The notes below the pieces were generated by a model. That model saw nothing but the letters and a program-made list of their open reading frames with translations. It made no database searches and had not been told where the DNA came from. A stretch of 64,000 bases of DNA from Rhodoferax ferrireducens. Its GTDB lineage: Bacteria; Pseudomonadota; Gammaproteobacteria; Burkholderiales; Burkholderiaceae_C. This document shows positions 1 to 9,665 of this stretch, in pieces. Location: the NCBI RefSeq assembly GCF_003347515.1, contig NZ_QEII01000275.1, forward strand, positions 1 through 64,000. The letters run 5' to 3'. Both the position numbers and the translations under genes were made by a program. Position 1 is the stretch's first letter. The number at the start of each line of letters is the position of its first letter.

Positions 1-529
1 CCACCGAGGTCAGGTCGTCGGCCGAAATCGCCGACACCACGGCCGAGCTGAGCATCAGCAGGATGAACTGGCTGGTGAGGGCCGGGTACACCGTGCGCAG
101 CGCCGGTTTCAGAATCACGAAGCGGAAAATTTCGTGGCGTTTCAGATTGAGCGCCAGGCCGGCCTCGATCTGCCCCTTGGGAATGGACTCGATGCCGGCG
201 CGGATGATCTCAGTCGCGTAGGCACCCAGGTTCACCACCATGGCGACCAGCGCGGCGGCGTAGGCCGACCAGCGCAGGCCCAGCGCCGGCAGCGCGAAAA
301 AGAAGAAGAACAGCTGCACCAGAAACGGCGTGTTGCGGATCAGCTCGATGTAGGCATTGATGACCCAGCGCAGCGGGCGCGGCCCGGCGGTTTTGCCCCA
401 GGCGCAGACGATCGCCAGCATGAGGCCGAGCAGCATGGCCAAGAGCGAGAGCTCGATGGTGCTGAGCGTGCCCTTGACCAGCAGCGGCCAGGCGGCAAAG
501 ACATCACCGAATTGAAATGAATAGTTCAT
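1..529 (-). CDS. Amino-acid ABC transporter permease (HisM/GlnP type), 3' end beyond the window
   Basis: About 176 residues are visible from an ATG whose complement is 527-529. The protein starts MNYSFQFGDVFAAWPLLVKG and has alternating membrane helices. It carries the EAA-loop signature of importer inner-membrane subunits (GQIEAGLALNLKRHEIFRFV), which docks to the ATPase. The pattern ELIRNTPFLVQLFFFFFALP is characteristic of the polar amino-acid family (His/Glu/Gln/Arg). It should form the membrane channel with a periplasmic receptor and an ATPase, probably encoded further left. It lies downstream of a LacI-type gene on the same strand and has a palindromic operator over its probable transcription start, so repression by that regulator is likely. 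The substrate cannot be told from the fragment. Confidence 0.88.
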   Translation of the reverse strand, partial: MNYSFQFGDVFAAWPLLVKGTLSTIELSLLAMLLGLMLAIVCAWGKTAGPRPLRWVINAYIELIRNTPFLVQLFFFFFALPALGLRWSAYAAALVAMVVNLGAYATEIIRAGIESIPKGQIEAGLALNLKRHEIFRFVILKPALRTVYPALTSQFILLMLSSAVVSAISADDLTSV

Positions 530-607
530 GAGCGGGCGCAATCGCCAGGTTGGGCACAAAAATTGACGGGTCAACCGGGTTCAGCAGTCAGCTCTTGGCA
601 ACAAGTT

Positions 608-621
608 TGAAACCGGTTTCA
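608..621. promoter_or_regulatory. LacI-family operator over the permease transcription start
   Basis: TGAAACCGGTTTCA is a perfect 14-bp palindrome with the central CG typical of LacI/GalR operators. It begins 4 bases downstream of a TATAAT -10 box for the leftward permease gene, so it would cover the start site and block initiation. A near-identical palindrome precedes the LacI-type gene itself (1783-1796). Confidence 0.8.
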
Positions 622-625
622 GTGA

Positions 626-631
626 ATTATA
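626..631 (-). promoter_or_regulatory. -10 box of the ABC permease promoter
   Basis: On the minus strand this reads TATAAT, a perfect -10 hexamer, about 97 bases upstream of the permease ATG. The -35 region (about 649-655) matches poorly, so basal strength is uncertain. The predicted start, near 619, falls inside the palindromic operator. Confidence 0.55.
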
Positions 632-677
632 AAAGTAGCCCGGAACGCTCGGTAACTATGGAAAACCCTAGTACGGG

Positions 678-1751
678 TTAATTGACGGCGTGCACCGACG
701 AGCCGCGCGGCACCAGACGGCCGGACAGCAAAATCTGGCGCGGCGGCAGTTCCAGGCCCTTCAGGCGCTCGATCAGGCAGCCGGCCGCAATGCGCCCCAA
801 CTCGTCGGTCGGCTGCGCAATGGTGCTCAGGCCCGGGCCGATGTAAGGCGACCACTCGGTGTCGTCGAAGCCCACCAGGCCGACATCGGTGCCGAACTGC
901 CAGCCCAGGCGCGCCATGGCCGCCACCACGCGCAAGGTCACCACGGCATTGCTGGAGAGCACACCGGGCAGGCGCGGTCCGGCGCGCTGGCGCAAATCAC
1001 GCAAGGCGGCGTCCAGCGCTTGCGGGTCGTCCGCCGTGTGCTCGAAAGTCCGGCCTTGCAGGCCGGCCACGGCGGGCGCCGACTCGCTGATGAAGGCGCG
1101 AAAAGCCGCCTCGCGCTCCTCGCGCGAGCTGACATTCTTGACCGGTTCCGAGATGAACAACAGCTCGCGATAACCGGCCTCCACCAAGTGGCTGGCGCCC
1201 AGGCGCACCGCGCCGGCATTGTCCAGTGATACAAAGTCGGCCTGCATGCCGGGGTGGCGCCGATCCACCAGCACCACCGGCTTGCCGTGGCGCGCGGCTT
1301 CGGCCGCGGCCTTGGCGTCGCGGCCCAGCGTGTTGAGGATGAAGCCTTCCACCTGGTAGGCGGTGAGCGCTTCAATGGCTTCGCTTTCGCGCCGGCTGTC
1401 ATTGCCCAGGTTGAACAGCATCAGCAGGTAGCCGGCGTCCTGGCAGGCTTTCTCAGCCCCGCGCAATACCGCCACGGAAAAGGGGTTGGTCACGTCCGCC
1501 ACCACCAGGCCGATCAGGCGCGAGCGCCCGCGCTTGAGCGCCTGCGCCATCGGGCTGGGGCTGTAGGCCAGCGCCGCAATGGCGACCTCCACACGCGTGG
1601 CGATGTCTTTGGTGAGCAGCTTGTCGCGGTGGTTCAGGAAGCGGGAGACAGTGGCCTTGGAGACGCCCGCGACGCGCGCGACATCCGCAATAGTGGGACG
1701 CGCCGCCGGCACGGCGGCGAGCGTGTTGTGAGAATGTGGTGAGGTGGACAT
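678..1751 (-). CDS. LacI/GalR-family transcriptional repressor
   Basis: This is a 357-residue protein. The N-terminal helix-turn-helix with hinge is at about residues 20-75 (TIADVARVAGVSKATVSRFL, then a LacI hinge region), followed by a periplasmic-binding-protein-like effector domain (about 80-345). Length and domain order are standard for the family. It lies between a YbaL-type antiporter gene and an ABC permease, all on the minus strand. Palindromes TGAAACCRGTTTCA stand both before this gene and before the permease, so autoregulation and control of the transporter operon are inferred. The effector is unknown; LacI proteins usually sense sugars or purines, which is slightly unexpected beside an amino-acid-type permease. 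Confidence 0.92.
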   Translation of the reverse strand: MSTSPHSHNTLAAVPAARPTIADVARVAGVSKATVSRFLNHRDKLLTKDIATRVEVAIAALAYSPSPMAQALKRGRSRLIGLVVADVTNPFSVAVLRGAEKACQDAGYLLMLFNLGNDSRRESEAIEALTAYQVEGFILNTLGRDAKAAAEAARHGKPVVLVDRRHPGMQADFVSLDNAGAVRLGASHLVEAGYRELLFISEPVKNVSSREEREAAFRAFISESAPAVAGLQGRTFEHTADDPQALDAALRDLRQRAGPRLPGVLSSNAVVTLRVVAAMARLGWQFGTDVGLVGFDDTEWSPYIGPGLSTIAQPTDELGRIAAGCLIERLKGLELPPRQILLSGRLVPRGSSVHAVN

Positions 1752-1782
1752 TGCAAGTGGGACAGGCGTGGGAGAGACCGAT

Positions 1783-1796
1783 TGAAACCAGTTTCA
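1783..1796. promoter_or_regulatory. LacI-family operator upstream of the repressor gene
   Basis: TGAAACCAGTTTCA differs from the operator at 608-621 at one central base. It is 32 bases upstream of the repressor start codon, a position that fits autoregulation. Confidence 0.75.
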
Positions 1797-1847
1797 GGCG
1801 ATGGTAGCACCTGCGCCGCGCGTGATCTACGGTCCAGGCTGCCCAGG

Positions 1848-3551
1848 CTAGGTTGGCGAGGCCGGGGCAAAGCGTTGCAGGACGTGGTGGGTCATGCCCT
1901 TGGCCAGCTCCTCCTCGCCGAAGAACACCGTGCCCACCCGTTCATTGCGCAGCAGTTGCGACTCGTCCTCGCTGTGGGTGCGCAACACGACTTCGATGCC
2001 CGGGTTGAGCGCGCGTGCTGTCTCGGCCATCTGGCGCACGCCGACGGAGTCCGGGGTGGCGATGACCAGCATCGCCGCCTCAGCGATGTGCGCCTGGATC
2101 AGCACCGCCGAATCCGCCGCATTGCCCGAGACGGCGGCCACGCCGTTCTTGCGCAACTGCTCCACCCGCTCGCGGTTCTGCTCGGCCACCACATAAGGGA
2201 TGCCCCGTTCACTCAAAGCCGTGGCGATGCGTCGCCCGACGCGCCCATAGCCCACCAGCACCACCTGCCCTTCGAGGTATTTGCGCTCGGTGTTCACCGG
2301 CAATTCGGCAAACGGGTCCTCGCGCCGCTCCAGCTGGCGCGCCAGCTCGGAGCGCTGCAGCACCCAGCGGCTGAAGGGCGCGACGGCGGCGAAAACAAAG
2401 GGATTGAGCGCGATCGAAATCAGCGCGCCCGCCAGCACCAGGCTCATGCCTTCAACCGGCAACAGCCCCAGCGACTGCCCCAGCCCGGCCAGGATGAAGG
2501 AAAACTCGCCGATCTGGGACAGGCTGGCCGCCACCGTCAGCGCGGTATTGAGCGGGTAGCGAAAGGCCAGCACCAGCGCCATCGCCGCAATCGACTTGCC
2601 GATGATGATGATGGCCACCACGGCCAGCACACGCACGGGCTCCTGCACCAACACGGCCGGGTCGAACAGCATGCCGACCGAGACGAAGAACAGCACCGAG
2701 AACGCATCGCGCAGCGGCAGCGACTCTTCGGCCGCCCGGTGGCTGAATTCGGACTCGCGCATCACCATGCCGGCAAAGAAGGCACCCAGCGCAAAAGACA
2801 CGCCGAACAACTGCGCCGAACCAAAGGCAATGCCGATGGCGGCGGCCACGACCGACAAGGTGAACAGTTCGCGCGAGCCGGTGGCGGCCACCTGCGACAG
2901 CATCCACGGCAAAACACGACGCCCCACCATCAGCATCAAGGCGATGAAGGCACCGACCTGCAGCAAGGTCAGGGCAATCGTTTGCCACAAGGGCGCCGCG
3001 CTCCTGGCCGACGCCACCGTGCCGCCCAGAATGCCGGCAAGCGCGGGCAGCAGCACCAGCACCAGCACCGTGACAATGTCTTCCACCACCAGCCAGCCCA
3101 CAGCGATGCGCCCGTTCATGGTCTCCAGAATGCCGCGGGCTTCCAGCGCCTTGATCAGCACCACCGTGCTAGCACAGGACAAAGACAGGCCGAAAACCAG
3201 CCCGGCCCCCGGCGACCAGTCCCACCACCAGGCCATGCCCATGCCCAGCACGGTGGCCAGGCTCATTTGCAGGACCGCGCCGGGCAAGGCAATGCGCTTC
3301 ACCGCGAGCAGATCGTCCAGCGAGAAATGCAGGCCAACGCCGAACATCAGCAACATGACGCCGATCTCCGACAACTGGGCGGCGATGCCGACGTCGGCGA
3401 CAAAACCCGGCGTGGCCGGGCCGATCAGCACGCCCGCGAGCAGGTAGCCCACCAGGGCCGGCAGTTTCAGCCGCACGGCAACGAAGCCGAGAATCAGCGC
3501 CAGGCCGAAGCCGGCGGCAATCGTGGTGATCAGGGAGACGTTATGGTCCAT
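1848..3551 (-). CDS. ybaL: YbaL/KefB-type monovalent cation:proton antiporter (CPA2)
   Basis: This 567-residue protein has an N-terminal Na+/H+ exchanger domain of about 12 membrane helices (residues 5-385) and a C-terminal TrkA-N Rossmann domain (about 420-540). The latter has the nucleotide motif GQVVLVGYGRVGRR, followed by an acidic end of strand 2 (VVAEQN). The start resembles Escherichia coli YbaL closely (LITTI, LVGYLLAGVLIGP, LLMFGVGLHFSL). It probably exports K+ or Na+ in exchange for protons at the inner membrane, with the C-terminal domain gating in response to a nucleotide. The long ORF on the opposite strand of this region is a GC-rich shadow. The symbol is by resemblance only. 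Confidence 0.88.
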   Translation of the reverse strand: MDHNVSLITTIAAGFGLALILGFVAVRLKLPALVGYLLAGVLIGPATPGFVADVGIAAQLSEIGVMLLMFGVGLHFSLDDLLAVKRIALPGAVLQMSLATVLGMGMAWWWDWSPGAGLVFGLSLSCASTVVLIKALEARGILETMNGRIAVGWLVVEDIVTVLVLVLLPALAGILGGTVASARSAAPLWQTIALTLLQVGAFIALMLMVGRRVLPWMLSQVAATGSRELFTLSVVAAAIGIAFGSAQLFGVSFALGAFFAGMVMRESEFSHRAAEESLPLRDAFSVLFFVSVGMLFDPAVLVQEPVRVLAVVAIIIIGKSIAAMALVLAFRYPLNTALTVAASLSQIGEFSFILAGLGQSLGLLPVEGMSLVLAGALISIALNPFVFAAVAPFSRWVLQRSELARQLERREDPFAELPVNTERKYLEGQVVLVGYGRVGRRIATALSERGIPYVVAEQNRERVEQLRKNGVAAVSGNAADSAVLIQAHIAEAAMLVIATPDSVGVRQMAETARALNPGIEVVLRTHSEDESQLLRNERVGTVFFGEEELAKGMTHHVLQRFAPASPT

Positions 3552-3597
3552 TCGGGCTCTCTTCCTTGCACGACCAATGGATAGGCCATACGCTGCA

Positions 3598-3649
3598 AAT
3601 TAAGTAGCGGCTTCCGCTTATTCAACGAGAGCTGGAGGTCAATTTGACC
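3598..3649 (+). repeat. Dispersed ~55-bp repeat, copy at the 3' end of rfaE2
   Basis: The stretch contains AAGTAGCGGCTTCCGC and GAGCTGGAGGTCAATTTG, which match the second part of the repeat consensus (ATAGCTACTTGCGC, spacer, AGGGCTAGAGGCC, AAATTT). It ends one base before the rfaE2 stop codon and is one of nine copies in the window. The first hairpin arm is missing or degenerate here. Confidence 0.6.
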
Positions 3650-3650
3650 T

Positions 3651-4154
3651 CTAATTTTGACGGATTTTCCGGACCAACGCCGTGGTCGAATAACCATCCA
3701 CAAAAGGCAAGGCCAGCGCCCGGCCGCCATAGGATTCGACCACGCGCGTCTCGGCCAGCTTGACCATGTCGTAGTCACCGCCCTTGACCAGAATGTCGGG
3801 CTGGATGTCGGCAATCAATTCCAGCGGCGTATCTTCGTCAAACCAGGTCACCAGGCTGGTCGACGCCAGCGCCGCCATGACAAAAGCCCGGTCCGTTTCT
3901 GAATTGAGCGGCCGGTCCGGCCCTTTGCCCAGGCGCCGGGCCGAGGCATCGGTGTTCAACGCCACCAGCAAACTGGCGCCCAGGGCGCGCGCCTGCGCCA
4001 GGTACATGACGTGGCCGCGGTGCAGCACGTCAAACACGCCATTGGTAAACACCAGCGGACGCGGCAGCTGCGCCACCCGCGCCAACACGCCGGCACGGCT
4101 GCAAATCTTGTCGGACAGGGCGGAAAGGGCAGAAATGGCGGGTAAGTCGGTCAT
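3651..4154 (-). CDS. rfaE2: D-glycero-beta-D-manno-heptose 1-phosphate adenylyltransferase
   Basis: The 167-residue product has a cytidylyltransferase-like nucleotidyltransferase fold. It shows the signature FTNGVFDVLHRGHVMYLAQA (HxGH nucleotide-binding motif) near residue 35. It also has the RPLNSETDRA and DILVKGGDY blocks found in the C-terminal half of E. coli HldE. It attaches AMP to heptose 1-phosphate, giving ADP-heptose for the LPS inner core, in the cytosol. The kinase half is a separate protein in this lineage, so a partner gene should lie elsewhere. I chose the ATG at 4154 (MTDLPAI), since the preceding residues to 4208 do not look conserved; no strong ribosome site decides it. Confidence 0.9.
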   Translation of the reverse strand: MTDLPAISALSALSDKICSRAGVLARVAQLPRPLVFTNGVFDVLHRGHVMYLAQARALGASLLVALNTDASARRLGKGPDRPLNSETDRAFVMAALASTSLVTWFDEDTPLELIADIQPDILVKGGDYDMVKLAETRVVESYGGRALALPFVDGYSTTALVRKIRQN

Positions 4155-4254
4155 GGCTTCCATGCTAGCAGGGTGGGCAAATCCCTTAAGCTCAGGAAGC
4201 CCGACCAATGCCTTGCCCGTGCATCGGCGTCTATTGGCATAATCCCGTCACTTC

Positions 4255-5487
4255 ATGAATCTCGTCACCATCAACGTCGACTCCATCCGCATCGGCCAGC
4301 CGCTACCCTTTTCACTCCGGGATGAAAGCGGCGTCTTGCTGGCGAACAAGGGTTATGTGGTGGAAAACCGGGAAGAGCTGGACCTCATGATCGGACGGCG
4401 CAGCAATCTGTTCATTGATGTCACCGAGTCCGAGAGCTATCGCCGCGCCTATGTGGGCAAGCTTCGTGATCTGGTGCGGGACGACATTCCCCTGGGACAA
4501 ATCGCCGACAGCCAGTTCTCTTCTTTCGAGCTGGCCAGCGCCCGCGACACCACGGACACCGGCGAGCCCGACTGGCTGGACCTGCAGGCGCAGACCCATG
4601 CCATGCTGCGCGACAGCAACCCGGCGAGCTTTCGCCAGCGGCTGGACAAACTGCAGGCGCAACTCAGCCGGCATGCGCGCGTCAATCCGGATGGCACCTT
4701 GTTTGCGCTGATCCACCTCTCCAGCAGCGAGGTGCGGCTCTACAGCGCAACGCACGCCATGCTGGTCAGTGTGATGTGCAGCCTGGCCGCGCGGGAGGTC
4801 TTGAAATGGCCCGCCGAGCTGGAGGCCACGCTGTGCAAGGCGGCGCTGACCATGAACATCGGCATGACCGAGCTGCAGGACCGGCTGGCGCTGCAAAAGC
4901 AGCCCCCCAGTCCAGAGCAGCTGCGACAGATCGAGCAACATGCCACGCGCTCCGTCATCCTGCTGGAGCAGCTGGGGGTCACAGATCCGTGCTGGCTTGA
5001 AGCCGTGCTGGACCATCGCACCAAAACACCGGGCCCGCTGGCCGGTCGCGTGCAAGGTCAGCGCATGGCACGCCTGATCCAGCGCGCCGATATTTTTGCG
5101 GCACGTCTGGCGCCGCGCACCTCGCGCCTGCCCGACTCGCCCGCCAGCGCCATGCAGGCCAGCTACTTTGATGAAAACCGCCAGATCGACGAAGCCGGCG
5201 CCGCCCTGATCAAGGCGGTGGGAATTTACTCACCGGGCTCGTTCGTGCGCCTGTCGACCAACGAGGTGGCGGTGGTGATCAAACGCGGGGCCAACACCAC
5301 CACCCCGCGCGTGGCCATATTGATCAACCGTAGCGGCATGCCCACCGGGGAGCTGATCGTGCGTGACACCAGCAAACCTGAGTTCCGCATCATGGCCGGC
5401 ATGGCTTACCGTGATGTCAAGGTGAAAATCAATCTCGAACGCCTGCTGGCGTTGACCAAATCACCCGCGTCGGACCGCCCCTGGTGA
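4255..5487 (+). CDS. Degenerate HD-GYP-like protein with PilZ-like flanks
   Basis: This 410-residue protein has an N-terminal region typical of HD-GYP proteins (VDSIRIGQPLPFSLRDESG) and a central all-helical domain (about 155-275). The place where HD-GYP phosphodiesterases have AALLHDIGK reads AALTMNIGM, and the HHE..GYP region reads DHRTKTPGPLAG. Both the HD pair and the GYP triad are therefore absent, although the first conserved His (SATHAMLV) remains. It probably lacks cyclic-di-GMP hydrolase activity and may bind a ligand or partner instead. The C-terminal 100 residues (YSPGSFVRLSTNEVAVVIKR) match the tail seen in full HD-GYP proteins. It diverges from rfaE2 across a 100-base gap. No clear ribosome site was seen. 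Confidence 0.7.
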   Translation: MNLVTINVDSIRIGQPLPFSLRDESGVLLANKGYVVENREELDLMIGRRSNLFIDVTESESYRRAYVGKLRDLVRDDIPLGQIADSQFSSFELASARDTTDTGEPDWLDLQAQTHAMLRDSNPASFRQRLDKLQAQLSRHARVNPDGTLFALIHLSSSEVRLYSATHAMLVSVMCSLAAREVLKWPAELEATLCKAALTMNIGMTELQDRLALQKQPPSPEQLRQIEQHATRSVILLEQLGVTDPCWLEAVLDHRTKTPGPLAGRVQGQRMARLIQRADIFAARLAPRTSRLPDSPASAMQASYFDENRQIDEAGAALIKAVGIYSPGSFVRLSTNEVAVVIKRGANTTTPRVAILINRSGMPTGELIVRDTSKPEFRIMAGMAYRDVKVKINLERLLALTKSPASDRPW

Positions 5488-5501
5488 GACCGGCCTAGCC
5501 G

Positions 5502-6116
5502 TCAGACCGGCAGCGTGTCCGCAAAACTGGGACGCAGCATCAGTTTGTCGTGCAGCTTGTGCAGGTTGGGGTGGTCGGTGCGCCAGTCAATCTGGGCAAA
5601 ACGAAAATCCAGATAACCCAGGGCACAGCCCACCGCGATGTCAGCCAGACCGAAGTGAATGCCGGCACAAAATGACTTGTCGCCCAGCCCGTGGCTCATG
5701 GACTTGACGCAGGCCTGCACCTTGCCGAGCTGGCGATCGATCCAGGCCTGGCTGCGTTGCGCATCGGTGCGCCCAGCCCAGGTGGCTTCCAGCCGCGCCA
5801 GAATCGAGGCGTCCAACAGGCCATCGGCCAGGGCTTCCCAGGTCTTGACCTCGGCCCGATCACGGCCCAGTGGCGGAATCAACTTGCCGACCGGCGACAG
5901 GGTGTCCAGGTATTCGACAATCACGCGCGAATCAAACAGCGCTTCGCCACCTTCCATGACCAGACAGGGGACTTTGCCCAGCGGATTGGAGTCGCCGATC
6001 GTGGTCTCGTCGGACCACACGTCCTCGGGCACAAAGACAAAATCAAGTTTTTTCTCGGCCATCACGACACGCACTTTACGTACATAAGGGCTGGAGCTGG
6101 ATCCGAGTAATTTCAT
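5502..6116 (-). CDS. Glutathione S-transferase family protein (YibF-like)
   Basis: This 204-residue protein has a thioredoxin-like N-terminal domain (MKLLGSSSSPYVRKVRVVMA, cis-Pro in NPLGKVPCLV, then ALFDSRVIVEYLD, the glutathione gamma-glutamyl site). An all-alpha C-terminal domain follows from about residue 90. The catalytic residue is probably a Ser in the SSSPYVRK loop, as in the YibF-like subgroup. It is likely a cytosolic detoxification or redox protein with an unknown substrate. It converges with the preceding gene and diverges from purB. Confidence 0.88.
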   Translation of the reverse strand: MKLLGSSSSPYVRKVRVVMAEKKLDFVFVPEDVWSDETTIGDSNPLGKVPCLVMEGGEALFDSRVIVEYLDTLSPVGKLIPPLGRDRAEVKTWEALADGLLDASILARLEATWAGRTDAQRSQAWIDRQLGKVQACVKSMSHGLGDKSFCAGIHFGLADIAVGCALGYLDFRFAQIDWRTDHPNLHKLHDKLMLRPSFADTLPV

Positions 6117-6162
6117 GGGTGGTTCGTGGTTGCAAGAGCTTTCATTCTATCCATCAGCTTGA

Positions 6163-7604
<1,442 letters not shown>

Positions 7605-7605
<1 letters not shown>

Positions 7606-8165
7606 TGGCGATCAAATCCACCATCTTCAAAGCCAGTCTGCAAATCGCCGACATTGACCACGCGTATTACGCCGACCATGCGCTCACCTTGGCGCGGCAT
7701 CCGAGCGAGACTGACGAACGCATGATGGTGCGCCTGTGCGCACTGGCGCTGCAGGCGCACAAGCTGCAGACCGTGTGCGGCGGCGACGGCACGCTGGCGT
7801 TTGGCGCCGGCTTGAGCGACCCGAACGAGCCCGATGTCTGGTTGCGCGACTACACAGGCCTGACCCGCTTGTGGATCGAAGTCGGTCAGCCCGAAGACAA
7901 GCCACTGCTCAAAGCCTGCGGCAAGGCCGACGAGGTGGTGCTGTACTGCTTCAATCACGCGGCCGAAGTCTGGTGGCGCACCATGGAAGCCAAGCTGGCC
8001 CGGCCGAAAAACCTGAGTGTGTTTCGCATCCCCACCGCCGCCTCGCAAGCGCTGATTCCGCTGGCGCAACGCAGCATGCAGCTGCAGGCCACGATTCAGG
8101 AAGGCGTGTTGATGCTGGGCGACGGCACGCACAACGTGGACATTGAGCCGCTGCGCTGGAAATAA
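7605..8165 (+). CDS. yaeQ: YaeQ family protein
   Basis: This 186-residue protein matches the YaeQ family along its whole length: MAIKSTIFKASLQIADIDHAYY at the start, RHPSETDERMMVRLCALAL, LWIEVGQPEDKPLLKAC, and VLMLGDGTHNVDIEPLRWK-like end. The fold is of the PD-(D/E)XK nuclease type with an unsettled role; E. coli YaeQ was linked to suppression of RfaH loss. It is translationally coupled to purB by a one-base overlap. No signal peptide or membrane helix is seen, so it is cytosolic. Confidence 0.92.
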
Positions 8166-8175
8166 CAGCCGAATC

Positions 8176-8227
8176 AGGCTCTAGCCCGCGCATCTTCTGC
8201 GCAGATAGCTACTATTTTTATAGTGAA
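8176..8227 (-). repeat. Dispersed ~55-bp repeat, copy between yaeQ and the DUF3717 gene
   Basis: On the minus strand it reads TCACTATAAAAATAGTAGC, TATCTGCGC, a short spacer, then GCGGGCTAGAGCCTG. This fits the family consensus, including the hairpin arms. It overlaps the stop codon (8218-8220) of the adjacent minus-strand gene. Confidence 0.75.
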
Positions 8228-8640
8228 TTGGCCGGCTTTTCAGCCGCCCGCTCGGCGTACTTGTTAAAGCGCCAGGACGTGCCTTCCATCGTGATGCGGC
8301 GCCAGGTCTGGCGTTTTTCCACCGGGCGCATCTGCGTCCAGTACTGCACCTCGGCAAAACTGCGGCCGCAGCCCTTGCATTCCTCATCGCCCTGGCTGGT
8401 GGAGCAGATCGCGATGCACGGCGTGTCGGGCGTGGTGTCGTACCAGGTCATCCACGCGGCCAGCGCCTCGGGCGAGAGGGAAAATTCATCAACCTGGGCC
8501 TCGTGCTGGAACACCATCAAGGCATAGACCTCGGCCAGGGCGCGGATCTCGGCGGCCAGGGAAAAGCCGTCCGGCGAGGGCTTTTTATCGCGCCAGTAGT
8601 TGATGGCCGACTCGATGTCGGTGATGAATATGCCTGCCAT
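8218..8640 (-). CDS. DUF3717-DUF1289 domain protein
   Basis: This is a 140-residue protein. The N-terminal segment (FITDIESAINYWRDKKPSPDG) is of the DUF3717 type. The region from about residue 70 (PCIAICSTSQGDEECKGCGR) is a DUF1289 cysteine motif, CxxxCx8-10CxGCGR, probably a small metal-binding site. DUF1289 proteins are often joined to other functions, but no activity is established. The combination is common in Burkholderiales. Its last codons and stop lie in the repeat at 8176-8227. Confidence 0.82.
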   Translation of the reverse strand: MAGIFITDIESAINYWRDKKPSPDGFSLAAEIRALAEVYALMVFQHEAQVDEFSLSPEALAAWMTWYDTTPDTPCIAICSTSQGDEECKGCGRSFAEVQYWTQMRPVEKRQTWRRITMEGTSWRFNKYAERAAEKPANSL

Positions 8641-8724
8641 GGGGCCGGCATCATAGCCCGCCCCCGGTCAGCACCGGCCCAATAACCCTAGTCATTTGGG
8701 GAATAGCGTTTCGATGGTCAAATC

Positions 8725-8890
8725 CGCGCCTGAAGGGGAGTAGCTCCCGGTTGGTGAGTCGTCAATACGGAAGGCCTAGCGCTTTCCCGGTTCACCAGAT
8801 GATGCGGCGTCATGTCTTGACCGCCCGCGCTATCGAGCAAGACCTTCGCCCTGCATCTGGCTGGTGCAACGCGCGAAGGTAGGCTCATGG
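8725..8890 (+). ncRNA. yybP-ykoY manganese riboswitch
   Basis: The 308-base gap before the TerC gene holds the two hallmark elements of the yybP-ykoY motif. The first is GGGGAGTAGC at 8735-8744. The second is GAGCAAGACCTTCGC at 8835-8849, which pairs with GCGAAGGTAGGCTC at 8873-8886 to form the stem with the conserved asymmetric loop. Known members of this class bind Mn2+ and turn on exporters (mntP, alx) and TerC/UPF0016 genes. The helix ends about 60 bases before the ATG, leaving room for a ribosome-site or terminator switch. Confidence 0.9.
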
Positions 8891-8948
8891 CCTCTGTATC
8901 GCATTGCCTTGCCGGTGTTTTCAAACACAACACGCAAAAGGTTTTGCA

Positions 8949-9662
8949 ATGGAATTATTCTCTGCCGCCTGGTGGTCCGCCCTCATGGCCATCGTCCTGA
9001 TCGACTTGGTGCTCGCGGGCGACAACGCCATCGTCATCGCCCTGGCCGCACGCCAACTCCCGCCCCACCTGAAACAAAAAGCGATTTTGTGGGGCACCGT
9101 GGGAGCCATCGTCGTGCGCTCCGCCATGACGGTGGGCGTGGTCTGGCTGCTCAAGATTCCCGGCCTGATGCTGGTCGGCGGCCTGGGCCTGGTCTGGATC
9201 GCCTACCAGCTGCTGGCCGACCAGGGCGGGGATGAACACGACGGCCCGGTCGTCAGCACCTTCTGGGGCGCCATGAAGACCATCATCGTGGCCGACGCGC
9301 TGATGGGCGTGGACAACGTGCTGGGCGTGGCCGGTGCCGCGCACGGCGCCTTCGATCTGGTCATCATCGGCCTGTTGATCAGCGTGCCGATTGTGGTGTT
9401 TGGCAGCACCGTGGTGCTGAAGCTGGTGGAGCGCTTTCCGGCCATCATCCAGATTGGCTCGGCCGTGCTGGCCTTCACCGCCGCCAAGATGGTGGTGAGC
9501 GAGCCGCTGCTGGCCGGCGTTTTCGGCGATCCCAAGCAACCTGCCGAACTGCTGCACACGGCCGCGCGCTGGAGCACCTATGCAGTAGCGGTAGGAGGCG
9601 TGCTGGGCGCGGGCTGGTGGAGCAACCGCCGGGCGACTCCGGACGCCACCGCTAAAATCTGA
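8949..9662 (+). CDS. TerC family integral membrane protein, probable Mn2+ exporter
   Basis: The 237-residue product starts at 8949 (MELFSAAWWSALMAIVLIDL). It has about seven membrane helices. It carries the paired acidic motifs of TerC/Alx proteins, DLVLAGDNAIVIALA (about 19-33) and ADALMGVDNVLGVAG (about 114-128), which line the ion path. TerC proteins behind yybP-ykoY riboswitches act in manganese efflux or in metallation of exported proteins, and the riboswitch here makes manganese the best guess. A paralogue without a visible riboswitch lies at 44063-44758. Confidence 0.9.
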   Translation: MELFSAAWWSALMAIVLIDLVLAGDNAIVIALAARQLPPHLKQKAILWGTVGAIVVRSAMTVGVVWLLKIPGLMLVGGLGLVWIAYQLLADQGGDEHDGPVVSTFWGAMKTIIVADALMGVDNVLGVAGAAHGAFDLVIIGLLISVPIVVFGSTVVLKLVERFPAIIQIGSAVLAFTAAKMVVSEPLLAGVFGDPKQPAELLHTAARWSTYAVAVGGVLGAGWWSNRRATPDATAKI

Positions 9663-9665
9663 CCG

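Noticed and set aside
1782..3584. 600-residue plus-strand open frame, His/Gln/Arg-rich
   Set aside because: It is the reverse shadow of the YbaL-type antiporter gene. Its composition (HHQHQ, RQHQ) is typical of antisense GC-rich coding DNA, and it matches no family.
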